Assembly: GCF_030435705.1 (NCBI RefSeq) | Contig: NZ_CP129382.1 | Span: forward strand, 1,984,001-2,048,000 | Direction: 5' to 3' | Length of the DNA: 64,000 nucleotides | Origin: Rhizobium sp. SSA_523 | GTDB lineage: Bacteria > Pseudomonadota > Alphaproteobacteria > Rhizobiales > Rhizobiaceae | Notes under the pieces: model-generated | Database searches by the model: none | Seen by the model: only the letters and a program-made list of their open reading frames with translations | What the model was told of the DNA's origin: nothing | Program-made: the position numbers and the translations under genes | In this document: positions 31,681 through 41,213 of the stretch, piece after piece | Position numbering within the stretch: the first letter of the stretch is position 1 | Layout of the letters: each line of letters opens with the position of its first letter

Positions 31681-33678
31681 ATGCTCAAGAACTTGTCCGT
31701 CAGCACCAAGGGGTTCATCGCCTTTGGCATCCTGGCCATCATTGCCGTCATCACGTCGCTGATGATCCATCAGAGCGCCGTGACGGCCGAAAGCGCCGTG
31801 CGCCAGAACGAGAAGCTCGATGGGGTTGCTCAAGCGGCCGCCACGCTGACCGATGACGTGACGAAGGCAACGCTGGCGCTGAAGAATTTCCTGCTGACGG
31901 GCGATCGCAACTTCCAGAACGACTATGCGACACTGACCGAACTGATCACCAAGGATGCCAGCCATCTCGACACCCTTCTCAAGGCAGCGGTGCCGGCCAG
32001 CCGGAAGGATTTCGAGCAGGCCATGGAGGCGATTGCAAGCTGGCGCGCCACCACCGCCGACAAGCAGATCCTCCTGATGCGCGACCCGATGACCGTCGAT
32101 CTGGCCCGCGCCATGGAACTGTCGCAAACCGGCAGCGCCCTGCAGCAGGCCTTCTACACCTCGATCAACGCCATGCGCGACGAGCTTGAGAAGCAATCGA
32201 CGGCAGCCGATGCCGCACAGCAGGCGGCCATTGGCTCCGTTGCCTTTATCAGCCTCGTTGCAGCGGGCCTGGTCGTCCTTGCCGCCATCGCCCTTGGCGT
32301 GCTGAATTTCCGCCTTGTGTCGCGGCCGCTTGGAAGGCTGACCGAGGCCACCTCGCGCCTCGCCCGGGGCGATCTCGATGTCGTCATCGATCAGGGCGGC
32401 AAGGATGAGATCGGTCGCATGGCGGCCGCCATGCAGATCTTCCGCGAGGCCGCCATTGCCAACCAGCGCCTGCAGGCGGAAGCGGAGGGCAACCGCGCCA
32501 AGGCCGAGGCCGACCGCCTGGCCGCACAGGAACAGGCGGAGGCCGATGCGGCCGAGCGCCTGCGCATTGCCACATCCGGTCTTGCCGGCGGATTGAAGCG
32601 GCTTGCGGAAGGCGATCTCGCATTCCAGCTGACGGAAGCCTTCGCGCCGGATTTCGAAGGTCTGCGCCACGATTTCAACCAGTCGGTCCGCCAGCTGAAC
32701 GCAACGCTGGCCTCGATCAACGACAGCATTGCCACGATGGAAACCGGCACGCGCGAGATCGCCAACGGCTCCGATCACCTCTCCAAGCGCACCGAGCAGC
32801 AGGCCGCGGCTCTGGAGGAAACGGCGGCGGCCGTCGAGGAAATTACCGCCAATGTGCAAAATTCGACGCAGCGCACCGAAGAGGCACGCCGCGTCGCCGG
32901 CCAGGCCAATTCCTCGGCCGATGCCTCGTCGCAGGTGGTCGCCCGCGCTGAAGAGGCGATGAAGAAGATCGAAACCAGCTCGCAGCAGATCTCCAACATC
33001 ATCGGCGTGATCGATGAGATCGCCTTCCAGACCAATCTTCTGGCGCTGAATGCCGGCGTCGAGGCCGCCCGCGCCGGTGAAGCCGGCAAAGGCTTCGCCG
33101 TCGTCGCCCAGGAAGTGCGCGAACTGGCGCAGCGCTCTGCCAATGCCGCCAAGGAAATCAAGCAGCTTATCCACAATTCCAGCCTGGAAGTGTCGAGCGG
33201 CGTGGATCTCGTGCGCGAGGCAAGCACGGCGCTGCGCACCATTGGCGGCTTCATCGTGGAAATGAACGCGCATATGGATGCCATTGCCGTCTCGGCGCGC
33301 GAACAGTCCACCGGGCTTGCCGAGGTCAACCAGGCGGTGAACGCCATGGATCAGACGACCCAGCAGAACGCCGCCATGGTGGAGGAATCGAACGCCGCCT
33401 CCAGCGCCCTCGCCCATGAAGCGGCCAAGCTGCGCGAACTGGTCTCGCATTTCACCATCGAGGCCAATGCCTCGGCGCAATCGTCAGCCCTGCGCCAGAC
33501 TGCCCAGAACATGGCCCGGAGTATGGCTCCCCAGAACAGGGCCCCCGCTGCCCGCGCCAATACAGCCGCCCGGCCCAATGCCTCCGAACGGCCCGCCGCC
33601 ATGCCAAGGGCTGCAGCACAGCCCGCCCGCGCCCATGGAAATACGGCGCTTGCCCAGGACAATTGGGAAGAATTCTGA
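31681..33678 (+). CDS. Methyl-accepting chemotaxis protein with CheR/CheB tether
   Basis: 665-residue chemoreceptor. N-terminal membrane helix (KGFIAFGILAIIAVITSL, residues 9-27), a periplasmic helical bundle (about 35-185) of the 4HB type, a second membrane helix (AFISLVAAGLVVLAAIALG), HAMP (RPLGRLTEATSRLARGDLDVVID, then a second HAMP-like coil), and the signalling hairpin with VIDEIAFQTNLLALNAGVEAARAGEAGKGFAVVAQEVRELA. The C-terminal tail is Ala/Pro-rich and ends NWEEF, the CheR/CheB-binding pentapeptide of the type seen in rhizobial chemoreceptors. AAGGGGCC precedes the ATG. The sensor-like gene upstream (129 nt) is probably in the same transcript. Ligand unknown. Confidence 0.95.
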   Translation: MLKNLSVSTKGFIAFGILAIIAVITSLMIHQSAVTAESAVRQNEKLDGVAQAAATLTDDVTKATLALKNFLLTGDRNFQNDYATLTELITKDASHLDTLLKAAVPASRKDFEQAMEAIASWRATTADKQILLMRDPMTVDLARAMELSQTGSALQQAFYTSINAMRDELEKQSTAADAAQQAAIGSVAFISLVAAGLVVLAAIALGVLNFRLVSRPLGRLTEATSRLARGDLDVVIDQGGKDEIGRMAAAMQIFREAAIANQRLQAEAEGNRAKAEADRLAAQEQAEADAAERLRIATSGLAGGLKRLAEGDLAFQLTEAFAPDFEGLRHDFNQSVRQLNATLASINDSIATMETGTREIANGSDHLSKRTEQQAAALEETAAAVEEITANVQNSTQRTEEARRVAGQANSSADASSQVVARAEEAMKKIETSSQQISNIIGVIDEIAFQTNLLALNAGVEAARAGEAGKGFAVVAQEVRELAQRSANAAKEIKQLIHNSSLEVSSGVDLVREASTALRTIGGFIVEMNAHMDAIAVSAREQSTGLAEVNQAVNAMDQTTQQNAAMVEESNAASSALAHEAAKLRELVSHFTIEANASAQSSALRQTAQNMARSMAPQNRAPAARANTAARPNASERPAAMPRAAAQPARAHGNTALAQDNWEEF

Positions 33679-33838
33679 GCCGAACCGGCAAAACAGCCCT
33701 CTCTGTCAGCGGCGCGGACGTAAAAACCGCGCCGCCTTTGCCTTCCCCCTGCGGACAAGCCTGCAGAGCCGCGTGGTTCGGTTTCGGCATCCGCATCCGT
33801 CCGCAGCACCTGCAAGAGCGATAGTTGAACCCATTCCA

Positions 33839-34110
33839 CTAGGGTCTGTTGACATTCAGGGTTTGGAACGTGGTTTGCGAGAAAACGGCCCAGTTTCAGA
33901 AGCGAAGCCGCAGGAAGGGCCAACCCCTTTCAAGGCTTCGCGACGCCAAAATGGGCCGTTCTTCTCCAAATCCTGCGGACGCGTCGGATTTGCCCGCTGA
34001 ATGCGTTGAGAATGCTCGTGATACATTGGGTATCCCTTGCGCTTTTCGCCTGTTCAGCAACCAAATCCGACACGCGCCACGTCCGAAACCTGATTGTCAA
34101 CAGACCCTAG
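33839..34110. mobile_element. MITE-like element, copy 1 (about 272 bp)
   Basis: The ends CTAGGGTCTGTTGACA and its inverse (TGTCAACAGACCCTAG) form an imperfect inverted repeat of about 34 bp (both ends continue toward ACGTGG), and CTAG lies at each end. No transposase inside. A relative with different end sequence is at 57992-58262: the internal block AGCGAAGCCGCAGGAAGGGCC and the phrase TTTCAAGGCTT(C/T)GCGACG are shared. It probably moved with an IS5-type transposase encoded elsewhere. The short peptides encoded inside ([20 protein letters not shown]) recur in copy 2 but are not counted as genes. Confidence 0.8.
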
Positions 34111-34181
34111 TGCATCCGGCGAGCCCCGGTGATATTGAGCATGGCAAGCTGGCGCGATCAGGCCGGCCAAGGAGGTCATCC

Positions 34182-35261
34182 ATGCTCGCAGGTTCCGATA
34201 TCGTCGTCATTGCGCTTGTCGCTTTCGTGGTGCTTGTCCTCTTTGCCGGGATCAAGACGGTGCCGCAGGGCTATCGCTACACGGTCGAACGCTTCGGCCG
34301 GTACACGCGCACGCTCGACCCGGGCCTGAACCTGATCGTCCCCTTCATCGAGCGCGTGGGTTCGCGCATGAACGTGATGGAGCAGGTTCTCGACATTCCC
34401 CGCCAGGAAGTGATCACCAAGGACAATGCCAGCGTGGCGGCGGATGCCGTCGCCTTCTACCAGGTGTTGAACCCCGCCCAGGCCGCCTATCAGATCGCCA
34501 ATCTCGAGCAGGCCGTGCAGAACCTCACAATGACCAATATCCGCTCCGTGATGGGCTCGATGGATCTCGACGAGCTTCTGTCCAACCGCGACATTATCAA
34601 TGAACGCCTGCTGCGGGTGGTTGACGAGGCCGTGCATCCTTGGGGAATCAAGGTCACGCGCATCGAGATCAAGGATATCCAGCCGCCCGCGGATCTGGTG
34701 GCCTCCATGGCCCGTCAGATGAAGGCCGAGCGCGAAAAGCGCGCCCAGATCCTGGAGGCGGAGGGCTCGCGCAATGCGCAGATCCTGCGTGCCGAGGGCG
34801 CCAAGCAGGCCGCCGTGCTGCAGGCGGAAGGCGAACGCGAGGCCGCCTTCCGGGAGGCCGAGGCCCGCGAGCGCCTGGCCGAGGCGGAGGCCAAGGCGAC
34901 GCAGATGGTCTCCGTCGCGATCGCTGCCGGCGATGTGAACGCCATCAACTATTTCGTTGCGCAGAAATATACCGAGGCCATGGCCGCGATCGGCACGGCC
35001 AACAATGCCAAGATCGTGCTGATGCCGATGGAGGCCTCCGCCCTGATCGGCTCGCTGGGCGGCATTGGCGCGCTCGCCCGCGAAGTCTTCGGCGAAGGCG
35101 GCGATGCGGCAGCGCCCGCGACCCGGCGGGTGACCCCGCCGCGCAGCAAGCCGAGCACGACAGGGGGCACGACAGGGGGCATGACAGGGGGCACCGGCGC
35201 CTCCGCCTCGTCGACCGGCGTGCCCATCAATCCCTTCGACCCGACCCGAACCGAGCGCTGA
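34182..35261 (+). CDS. SPFH/stomatin-like membrane protein (QmcA/PHB domain)
   Basis: 359-residue SPFH/prohibitin-domain protein. One N-terminal membrane helix ([20 protein letters not shown], about residues 4-23) is followed by the PHB domain ([34 protein letters not shown] ... [19 protein letters not shown]) and an Ala/Glu/Arg-rich coiled coil (residues about 180-250). The C-terminal tail is Gly/Thr/Ser-rich ([20 protein letters not shown]). AAGGAGG precedes ATG 34182, which decides the start; the frame is open far upstream through the MITE. The NfeD gene starts 3 nt after, the well-known stomatin/NfeD pair. Probable role: membrane microdomain organisation. Confidence 0.92.
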   Translation: MLAGSDIVVIALVAFVVLVLFAGIKTVPQGYRYTVERFGRYTRTLDPGLNLIVPFIERVGSRMNVMEQVLDIPRQEVITKDNASVAADAVAFYQVLNPAQAAYQIANLEQAVQNLTMTNIRSVMGSMDLDELLSNRDIINERLLRVVDEAVHPWGIKVTRIEIKDIQPPADLVASMARQMKAEREKRAQILEAEGSRNAQILRAEGAKQAAVLQAEGEREAAFREAEARERLAEAEAKATQMVSVAIAAGDVNAINYFVAQKYTEAMAAIGTANNAKIVLMPMEASALIGSLGGIGALAREVFGEGGDAAAPATRRVTPPRSKPSTTGGTTGGMTGGTGASASSTGVPINPFDPTRTER

Positions 35262-35264
35262 TCC

Positions 35265-35726
35265 ATGATGGCCGCCTTGATCCTCGACCTCGGACCGTGG
35301 AGCTGGTTCATTCTCGGCCTGGCGCTTCTTGCCGCCGAACTTGCCGTACCCGGCATGTTCCTGATCTGGATCGGGCTTGCCGCCATCGTCGTCGGCGGCA
35401 TCTCCCTCATCCTGTGGGATCTGGCCTTCTGGAGCTGGCAGTTGCAACTCGTGCTCTTTGCCATTCTCGCAATCGCCATCACCCTGGCCGGGCGCCGCTA
35501 TTTCGACAGGCCCGACAACAGCAGCGACGAGCCGCTTCTCAACCGCCGCGGCGAGAGCCTCGTCGGACGCACCGCAACGCTCAAGGAGCCGATCACCAAT
35601 GGGCGCGGGCGCATTCGCCTGGATGATACCTGGTGGTCGGTCACCGGCCCGGACCTTGCCGCCGGCATGACGGTCCGGGTGGCGGAATGGACGGGCAATG
35701 AACTGATCGTCGAGCCCGTCGCCTGA
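35265..35726 (+). CDS. NfeD family membrane protein
   Basis: 153-residue short-form NfeD protein (no N-terminal ClpP-like protease domain). Three hydrophobic segments (AALILDLGPWSWFILGLALLAAELAVPG, MFLIWIGLAAIVVGGISLILW, and WQLQLVLFAILAIAITLA) precede a soluble OB-like domain (NRRGESLVGRTATLKEPITNGRGRIRLDDTWWSV...). NfeD partners the SPFH protein encoded just upstream, and coupling through overlapping translation is likely (3-nt spacing). The pair probably forms a membrane-microdomain scaffold; precise function unproven. Confidence 0.92.
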   Translation: MMAALILDLGPWSWFILGLALLAAELAVPGMFLIWIGLAAIVVGGISLILWDLAFWSWQLQLVLFAILAIAITLAGRRYFDRPDNSSDEPLLNRRGESLVGRTATLKEPITNGRGRIRLDDTWWSVTGPDLAAGMTVRVAEWTGNELIVEPVA

Positions 35727-35732
35727 GCCAGG

Positions 35733-36728
35733 TCAGGCCACGCCAATCCGCAGCAGATCGTGAAAATGCACCAGGCCGAGGGGACGCTTTTCGGCATCCA
35801 CCACGATCAGCGCGCCGATACTGTTCTTCTGCAGCATGGCAAGCGCCGCCGTCGCCAGCGTATCGGGTCCGATCGTTTTCGGCGACGTGGTCATCACATC
35901 GTCGACGACGAGATCCCCCAGATTGCGCGTCAGGTTGCGGGCGAGATCGCCATCGGTGATGATGCCGGCCAGGCGGCCGTCCTCTTCCATGACCAGCACG
36001 CAGCCGAAATGCTTGTGCGACAGCGTCGACACCGCATCGCGCATCGGCGTGCCGCGGGCCACCAGCGGCAGGCGCTCGCCGGTATGCATGATGTCCTTCA
36101 CATGAGTTAGGCTGGCGCCGAGTTTTCCGCCGGGATGGAAGGTGTGGAAATCGGTTGCGGTAAAGCCGCGCGTTTCCAGAAGCGCGATCGCCAGAGCGTC
36201 GCCGATCGCCAGCTGCATCAGGGTGGAGGTGGTGGGCGCCAGGCCATGCGGGCAGGCCTCCTGCTCGTTTGGCAGCAGGAAGACGAGATCCGAGGCGCGC
36301 GACAATGTCGAATGCGCCGAGCAGGTCAGCGCGATCAGCGGGATCGAGAAACGCCGCGTATAGGCAACGATGCTGCGCAATTCCGCGCTTTCGCCGCCCT
36401 TGGACAGCGCGATCACCAGATCATTGCCGGCAATCATGCCGAGATCGCCATGATTGGCTTCCGCGGCATGGACGAAGGAGGCCGGCGTGCCGGTGGATGC
36501 GAATGTGGCAGCCAGCTTGACGCCGATATGGCCACTCTTGCCGACGCCTGTGACGATCACCCTGCCCGAAATGGCCGAGATCATGGCGACAGCCTGCCGG
36601 AGCGTATCGCCAAGGCCGTTGCCCAGCGCCTCCTCGAGCGCCTCAAGTCCGCGCCTTTCCATGGCGATCGTTCTGAGCGCGGACTGGATGGGATCGACCG
36701 GAGCGGAAGAAAGAGCCGTATTGTTCAT
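35733..36728 (-). CDS. kdsD: Arabinose-5-phosphate isomerase, KdsD/KpsF-like
   Basis: 331-residue sugar-phosphate isomerase converting ribulose-5-phosphate to arabinose-5-phosphate for Kdo synthesis (lipopolysaccharide core). SIS domain with GVGKSGHIGVKLAATFASTGTPASFVHAAEANHGDLGMI and the conserved ALSKGGESAEL, then two CBS domains in the C-terminal third (EDGRLAGIITDGDLARNLTRNL and EKRPLGLVHFHDLLRIGVA). ATG 36728 is chosen; the extra 16 residues of a longer frame have no similarity. It stands alone, 3' to NfeD and divergent from the outer-membrane barrel gene. GutQ-type enzymes are the alternative. Confidence 0.93.
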   Translation of the reverse strand: MNNTALSSAPVDPIQSALRTIAMERRGLEALEEALGNGLGDTLRQAVAMISAISGRVIVTGVGKSGHIGVKLAATFASTGTPASFVHAAEANHGDLGMIAGNDLVIALSKGGESAELRSIVAYTRRFSIPLIALTCSAHSTLSRASDLVFLLPNEQEACPHGLAPTTSTLMQLAIGDALAIALLETRGFTATDFHTFHPGGKLGASLTHVKDIMHTGERLPLVARGTPMRDAVSTLSHKHFGCVLVMEEDGRLAGIITDGDLARNLTRNLGDLVVDDVMTTSPKTIGPDTLATAALAMLQKNSIGALIVVDAEKRPLGLVHFHDLLRIGVA

Positions 36729-36966
36729 GGCGGAGCGATAGCCTGCCTTGGCAAAAAAGTCCATCGCAGAGGTCAAGCGCCGATCTCAACCAATCATTAA
36801 CCAGACCGCTTTACCTTTGGGTAAGCATTGTTCCACCTGCGTCGCGACGGTCGACCGCATCACAGGCGGAATGGCCAGGCGTTTCGATGCGGAGCAATGC
36901 GCGAAGGCCAACACTATTCCTTACCGATGCCCCCGATCCATGCCCTTTTTTCGCCAGGCAGTCAGA

Positions 36967-38562
36967 ATGAGCAAGAAGACACACTCCGGCGAACGCCCCG
37001 CCCGGCTCCTCGGGCCGGCCGCTCTTCTTGTTGCCTCGGCAGCCCTGCTCGTCCCGCATATGGCGGATGCCCAGAGCACCTACCGGGCCGGCACATCCCG
37101 TCAGAGCAATGGCGACATCTACGGGACGGACAGCAATTCCCGGACCGATCCCGGGCTTGGCGCCGATAGCGGGGCAGCGCTCGGCGACCGAAGCCGCAAC
37201 ACGTTCGATAACGGGCGGGAGGACGATCTCAGCGCCGGCAATCCCTATGGCACGACGGCAGCCACCGCCACGCCCGGTTCGCCGCTGAGCGCCACCGGCC
37301 TGCGCAGCGGCAGCATGCTGCAGGGAACGCCGCTTCCCCAGGCCGACAGCCTGGATGCCGATGACCTGAACACTCTCATCGATGCCGAGCAGAACCCGGC
37401 CGAAGGTCCCCTCGATCCGGGCGAGGCGCCGGTCACCCGCACCGATGACGGCCTGGGCCTGCGCCTGGGTTCCTTCAGGCTGCGCCCATCGGTGAACGAG
37501 AGCATCAATACCGAAACGACTCGAAGCGGCGGAGGGAAATCCACCCGCACCTATCTCTCGACCACCGGCAATTGGGACCTGCGCTCCGACTGGTCCCGCC
37601 ATGCCCTGACAGTGGTCGGCGAAGGCACTTTCGAGCGCAATATCAGCGGCCGCGGCGCAACCGATCCCCAGGCCCGCATCGACGGCACGCTGCGGCTCGA
37701 TCTCGCCGACGATACGATCGCCAATCTCACCGCCGGCTACGCCTATCAGCGCGAGGATGCCAATGATCCCAACGCCATTGCCGATGCCCTCGACCAGGCG
37801 GATGTGAACCGCTTCACCGGCGGCGCCGCGCTGGTGCGCGATCTCGGCCTGATCCGCGGAACCGCCGGCATTGCCGTGACCCGCACCACCTATGGCAGCG
37901 TGCGGCTCAGCGATGGCCGCTCTCTCAGCCTTGCCGATCGCGACCGCACGGCGATCGAGGGACGGCTTCGGCTCGGCTATGAAATCTCGCCGGCGATCAT
38001 CCCCTTCGTGGAAGCCACGATCGGCCAGGCCGATTACGACTCCTCCGTTGATTTTGCCGGCTATGCGCGCTCTTCCAACAGCTATGCCGGTCGGGCCGGC
38101 ATCGAGCTTGATCTCGGCGAGAAACTGCGCGGCGAACTGGCGCTCGGCTATGCCGCTGTCGATTACGAGGATCGACGGCTGACGACGATCGACGCCTTCA
38201 CCGCCGATGGCGCGCTTGCCTGGTCGCCGCAACGCGGCACCGTTCTCGATCTCGGCCTGCGCACGACCGTGCAGGATTCGACGGCGCCCGGCGCCAGTGG
38301 CTGGGTGGATTACCAGCTCACCTCCAGCCTGTCGCATGTCATCCTGCAAGACCTGACGGGGCGCCTGACCGGCTCCGCCACGCTGCGCGACTTCCCGACC
38401 TCGCAGAACGAGTTGAACTGGCAGCTGGGCGCAGGCTTGATCTGGACCATCAACCGCTATTTCGACGTGACCGCCAATCTCGGCTACGAACATACAGACA
38501 GTGCCAGCGGCGCCGACAGCAATCTGGTCAGGGCCGGAGTGGGTCTGACGCTGCGTCGCTAG
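36967..38562 (+). CDS. Outer-membrane beta-barrel protein
   Basis: 531-residue secreted protein. A signal peptide (residues 1-36, hydrophobic core LGPAALLVASAALLVPHMADA) is followed by a low-complexity, Asp/Ser/Gly-rich region (about 38-180) with several DR/DP repeats, then about fourteen alternating beta-strand segments ending LGYEHTDSASGADSNLVRAGVGLTLRR, closing on aromatic/Arg residues as outer-membrane barrels do. It resembles the rhizobial outer-membrane proteins named BBP2_2 but I cannot name it more exactly. Placed next to kdsD and galU, so an envelope-polysaccharide role is conceivable but only by context. The stop is followed at once by a RIME-like repeat. Confidence 0.78.
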   Translation: MSKKTHSGERPARLLGPAALLVASAALLVPHMADAQSTYRAGTSRQSNGDIYGTDSNSRTDPGLGADSGAALGDRSRNTFDNGREDDLSAGNPYGTTAATATPGSPLSATGLRSGSMLQGTPLPQADSLDADDLNTLIDAEQNPAEGPLDPGEAPVTRTDDGLGLRLGSFRLRPSVNESINTETTRSGGGKSTRTYLSTTGNWDLRSDWSRHALTVVGEGTFERNISGRGATDPQARIDGTLRLDLADDTIANLTAGYAYQREDANDPNAIADALDQADVNRFTGGAALVRDLGLIRGTAGIAVTRTTYGSVRLSDGRSLSLADRDRTAIEGRLRLGYEISPAIIPFVEATIGQADYDSSVDFAGYARSSNSYAGRAGIELDLGEKLRGELALGYAAVDYEDRRLTTIDAFTADGALAWSPQRGTVLDLGLRTTVQDSTAPGASGWVDYQLTSSLSHVILQDLTGRLTGSATLRDFPTSQNELNWQLGAGLIWTINRYFDVTANLGYEHTDSASGADSNLVRAGVGLTLRR

Positions 38563-38666
38563 ATCATTTCCGGTAAAAACGGGATCACCTGAAATGCTCT
38601 ATCTCTCTGTTTTTCAAGCAGTCCGGACGCAAAACCGCTGACGCACTTTTGCTGGACCTGCTCTAG
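38562..38666 (-). repeat. RIME-like intergenic repeat, copy B
   Basis: 105-bp element starting at the stop codon of the outer-membrane barrel gene. Read on the minus strand it has AGAGCAGGTCCAGCAAAA, GGTTTTGCGTCCGGACTGC, GAGATAGAGCA and GATCCCGTTTTTACCGG, the same order as copy A at 29661-29754. Copies A and B are in opposite orientation and 9 kb apart. Confidence 0.85.
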
Positions 38667-38731
38667 GGTCTGGCCGGTCAGGTCCAAACCAAAGTGCCTT
38701 CGGCCATCCAGACAGGGGAAGGCCATTCATG

Positions 38732-38768
38732 AAAAAGGCCCTGCCGCTTTTGCCGCAGGGCCTTTTTT
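38732..38768. terminator. Strong bidirectional terminator
   Basis: GGCCCTGC (38737-38744) and GCAGGGCC form a GC-rich stem with AAAAA upstream and TTTTTT downstream, so it can end transcription from both sides. It serves galU (minus strand, stop at 38813) and possibly the outer-membrane gene. Confidence 0.85.
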
Positions 38769-38812
38769 CTTATGTTGCTGGCCGCCGGGCGCCGATGGTC
38801 CGGGACAGCCGC

Positions 38813-39694
38813 TCAGAGCTTCGACGTGATGTCCTTCAGCGGTCCCTGGATCAGCGGGCGGATATCGTCGCGCTTCAGCGCGAAGGCGAGGTTGGCAAGG
38901 ATGAAGCCGTCCTTGGCGCCACAGTCATAGGTTTCGCCCTTGAAGTGATAGGCGGCGAAATCCTGATCCTTTGCCAAAGCCAGCATGCCGTCGGTCAGCT
39001 GGATCTCGTTGCCGGCACCACGTTCCTGCGTTTCCAAAATCTTGAAGATCTCCGGCTGCAGGATGTAGCGGCCATTGATGAAGAAGTTGGACGGTGCCGT
39101 GCCCTTGGCCGGCTTTTCCACCATCTGCGTGATCTTGAAGCCTTCGCTGCCCACTTTGTCGCCCACGCCGACAATGCCGTATTTATGGGCGAGTTCGGGA
39201 TCGCACTCCTCCACCGCCAGCACATTGCCGCCGGTCTGCTCATAGAGCTCGACCATGCCCTTGAGGCAGCTCTTCTCCGAGGCCATGATCATATCGGGAA
39301 GCAGGACCGCAAAGGGCTCATTGCCGACGATATCGCGCGCGCACCAGACCGCATGGCCAAGCCCGAGCGGCACCTGCTGGCGGGTGAAGCTGGCTGTGCC
39401 CGCCTTCGGCAGAAGATCCGCCAGGAGCGTCAGCTCGGCATTCTTGTTGCGCTCGCGCAGCATCTGCTCCAGCTCGTACTGGATATCGAAATAATCCTCG
39501 ATGACGCCCTTGCCGCGTCCGGTGACGAAGACGAAGTGCTCGATGCCGGCTGCCGCGGCCTCATCGACGACGTATTGAATGACTGGCTTGTCGACAACCG
39601 TCAGCATTTCCTTCGGAACGGCCTTCGTCGCAGGCAGGAAGCGGGTTCCCAGACCTGCAACAGGAAATACGGCTTTACGGATCTTTTGTCCCAC
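38813..39694 (-). CDS. galU: UTP-glucose-1-phosphate uridylyltransferase GalU/ExoN
   Basis: Makes UDP-glucose from UTP and glucose-1-phosphate, the precursor for exopolysaccharide, LPS and cyclic glucan. 293 residues. The N-terminal [30 protein letters not shown] is the NTP-binding loop with the conserved lysine, VLLPDMIM the metal-binding acidic motif, [21 protein letters not shown] the substrate part and [14 protein letters not shown] the C-terminal mark. The start is GTG 39694, since TAGGAGG lies 5 nt upstream and the nearby ATG is in another frame. A rho-independent terminator follows the stop. Confidence 0.96.
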   Translation of the reverse strand: MGQKIRKAVFPVAGLGTRFLPATKAVPKEMLTVVDKPVIQYVVDEAAAAGIEHFVFVTGRGKGVIEDYFDIQYELEQMLRERNKNAELTLLADLLPKAGTASFTRQQVPLGLGHAVWCARDIVGNEPFAVLLPDMIMASEKSCLKGMVELYEQTGGNVLAVEECDPELAHKYGIVGVGDKVGSEGFKITQMVEKPAKGTAPSNFFINGRYILQPEIFKILETQERGAGNEIQLTDGMLALAKDQDFAAYHFKGETYDCGAKDGFILANLAFALKRDDIRPLIQGPLKDITSKL

Positions 39695-39904
39695 TCATGC
39701 CTCCTAAGCACAAACAATCATCGCGGTGCGATGCACCGCGGGCAGCTATTGAAGATTCCCTACCATTTCACAAACGATGACAGAAGCGTGTTCACATGGT
39801 AAAGACATTATTGACAACTCCTGTCCTATCCTCTCGTCACGCCAGGGATGTCCAATTCAATCCTGGCGAAGTTGAGACGGAATAAACCAGGGACACGACC
39901 GCTG

Positions 39905-41119
39905 ATGAAGTTTGCCAAGTCACATCGCCTCGCGCTCTCCACCATCGCCGCCATGATGGTCGCGACAACTCCGATAAATGCCCGTGCCGACACGGGTTTC
40001 AAGTCATGGGTTGCCAAATTCTACGAAACCGCGGCTGCGAGCGGTATCAGCCGGTCAACCTACAACAAGGCATTTGCCGGCATTACCGGTCCGGATGCGG
40101 ATGTTCTGGAGAAGGCCCGCTACCAGCCGGAATTCAAGTCGCAGATCTGGGACTACCTGGATTCGCGCGTCAATCCCTATACCGTCAAGGTCGGCCGCGA
40201 AATGCTGGCTCGCCATGGGCGGACGCTGGCAGTGCTGGAAAAGCATTTCGGCGTCGACAAGCACATCCTGCTGGCCATCTGGTCGATGGAATCCAATTAC
40301 GGGGCCGTTCTGGAAAACCGCGATCGCCTTCACCATGTGCCCCAGGCGCTTGCGACCCTGGGCTGGGGTGATCCGAAGCGCGCCAAATTTGCCCGTACGC
40401 AGCTGATCGCGGCCCTGAAGATCCTCCAGAGCGGCGATGTGACGCCCAGCCATCTGACCGGCTCCTGGGCCGGGGCCATGGGCCATACGCAGTTCATTCC
40501 CACCAGCTATCTGCTCTATGCGGTGGATGCCGATGGCGATGGCCGCCGCGACATCTGGGATTCGGTTCCCGATGCGCTGGCAACCTCGGCCAATCTGCTT
40601 GCCAAGAATGGCTGGCAGACCGGCAAGACCTGGGGCTATGAGGCCGTGATGCCCGCGGGCGCCGCCAAGCTGAGTGGCAAGACGAAGACACTGGGCGAAT
40701 GGGAGCGGCTCGGCTTCCGGCGGCCCGACGGCAAAGGCTTTCCGCGCTCTTCCGATCGCGCCGAGCTGAAGCTCATGGCCGGCGCGAACGGGCCGGCTTT
40801 CCTGATGGTGAAGAACTTCTTCGTCATCAAGCGGTACAATGCGGCCGATTCCTACGCGCTGGCTGTCGGCCTGCTGGCAGACCAGATCGCCGGCTATGGC
40901 GGCGTGTCGCAATCCTGGCCCCGCCCGCATAATACGCTCGACATCACCGAAAAATTCGAGCTTCAGAGCAAGCTGAAGGAACTCGGTTATTACGACGGGG
41001 AGATCGACGGCAATTTCGGCTCCGGCTCGAAGGCGGCGATCAGCGCCATTCAGGCGCGGCTCGGCATGGAAAACACCGGCGAGCCGTCCAAGACACTCCT
41101 GCGGGCTCTGCGCAACTGA
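39905..41119 (+). CDS. Lytic murein transglycosylase, MltB-type with PG-binding domain
   Basis: 404-residue periplasmic enzyme that cleaves peptidoglycan between MurNAc and GlcNAc. A signal peptide (residues 1-28, ending ARA) leads to the family-3 transglycosylase domain (GFKSWVAKFYETAAASGISRSTYNKAF ... AIWSMESNYGAVLENRDR with the catalytic Glu129 ... GSWAGAMGHTQFIPTSYL) and a C-terminal peptidoglycan-binding domain (LQSKLKELGYYDGEIDGNFGSGSKAAISAIQARLGMENTGEPS). ATG 39905 is preferred over 39848 because it gives a standard signal peptide. The SGNH gene follows on the same strand, 94 nt after. Confidence 0.92.
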   Translation: MKFAKSHRLALSTIAAMMVATTPINARADTGFKSWVAKFYETAAASGISRSTYNKAFAGITGPDADVLEKARYQPEFKSQIWDYLDSRVNPYTVKVGREMLARHGRTLAVLEKHFGVDKHILLAIWSMESNYGAVLENRDRLHHVPQALATLGWGDPKRAKFARTQLIAALKILQSGDVTPSHLTGSWAGAMGHTQFIPTSYLLYAVDADGDGRRDIWDSVPDALATSANLLAKNGWQTGKTWGYEAVMPAGAAKLSGKTKTLGEWERLGFRRPDGKGFPRSSDRAELKLMAGANGPAFLMVKNFFVIKRYNAADSYALAVGLLADQIAGYGGVSQSWPRPHNTLDITEKFELQSKLKELGYYDGEIDGNFGSGSKAAISAIQARLGMENTGEPSKTLLRALRN

Positions 41120-41213
41120 CGGATCCCGCACAACAGGATGATCCGTCCTGAGCGGGCGGATCCGGCTGCGGCATGAGAGCCGCAGCAACAGAGGCGATGA
41201 AAAGAGGAAGAGC

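Noticed and set aside
33849..34181. N-terminal extension of the stomatin-like gene through the MITE
   Set aside because: The open frame crosses a repeat and has no similarity. AAGGAGG and the membrane helix fix the start at 34182.
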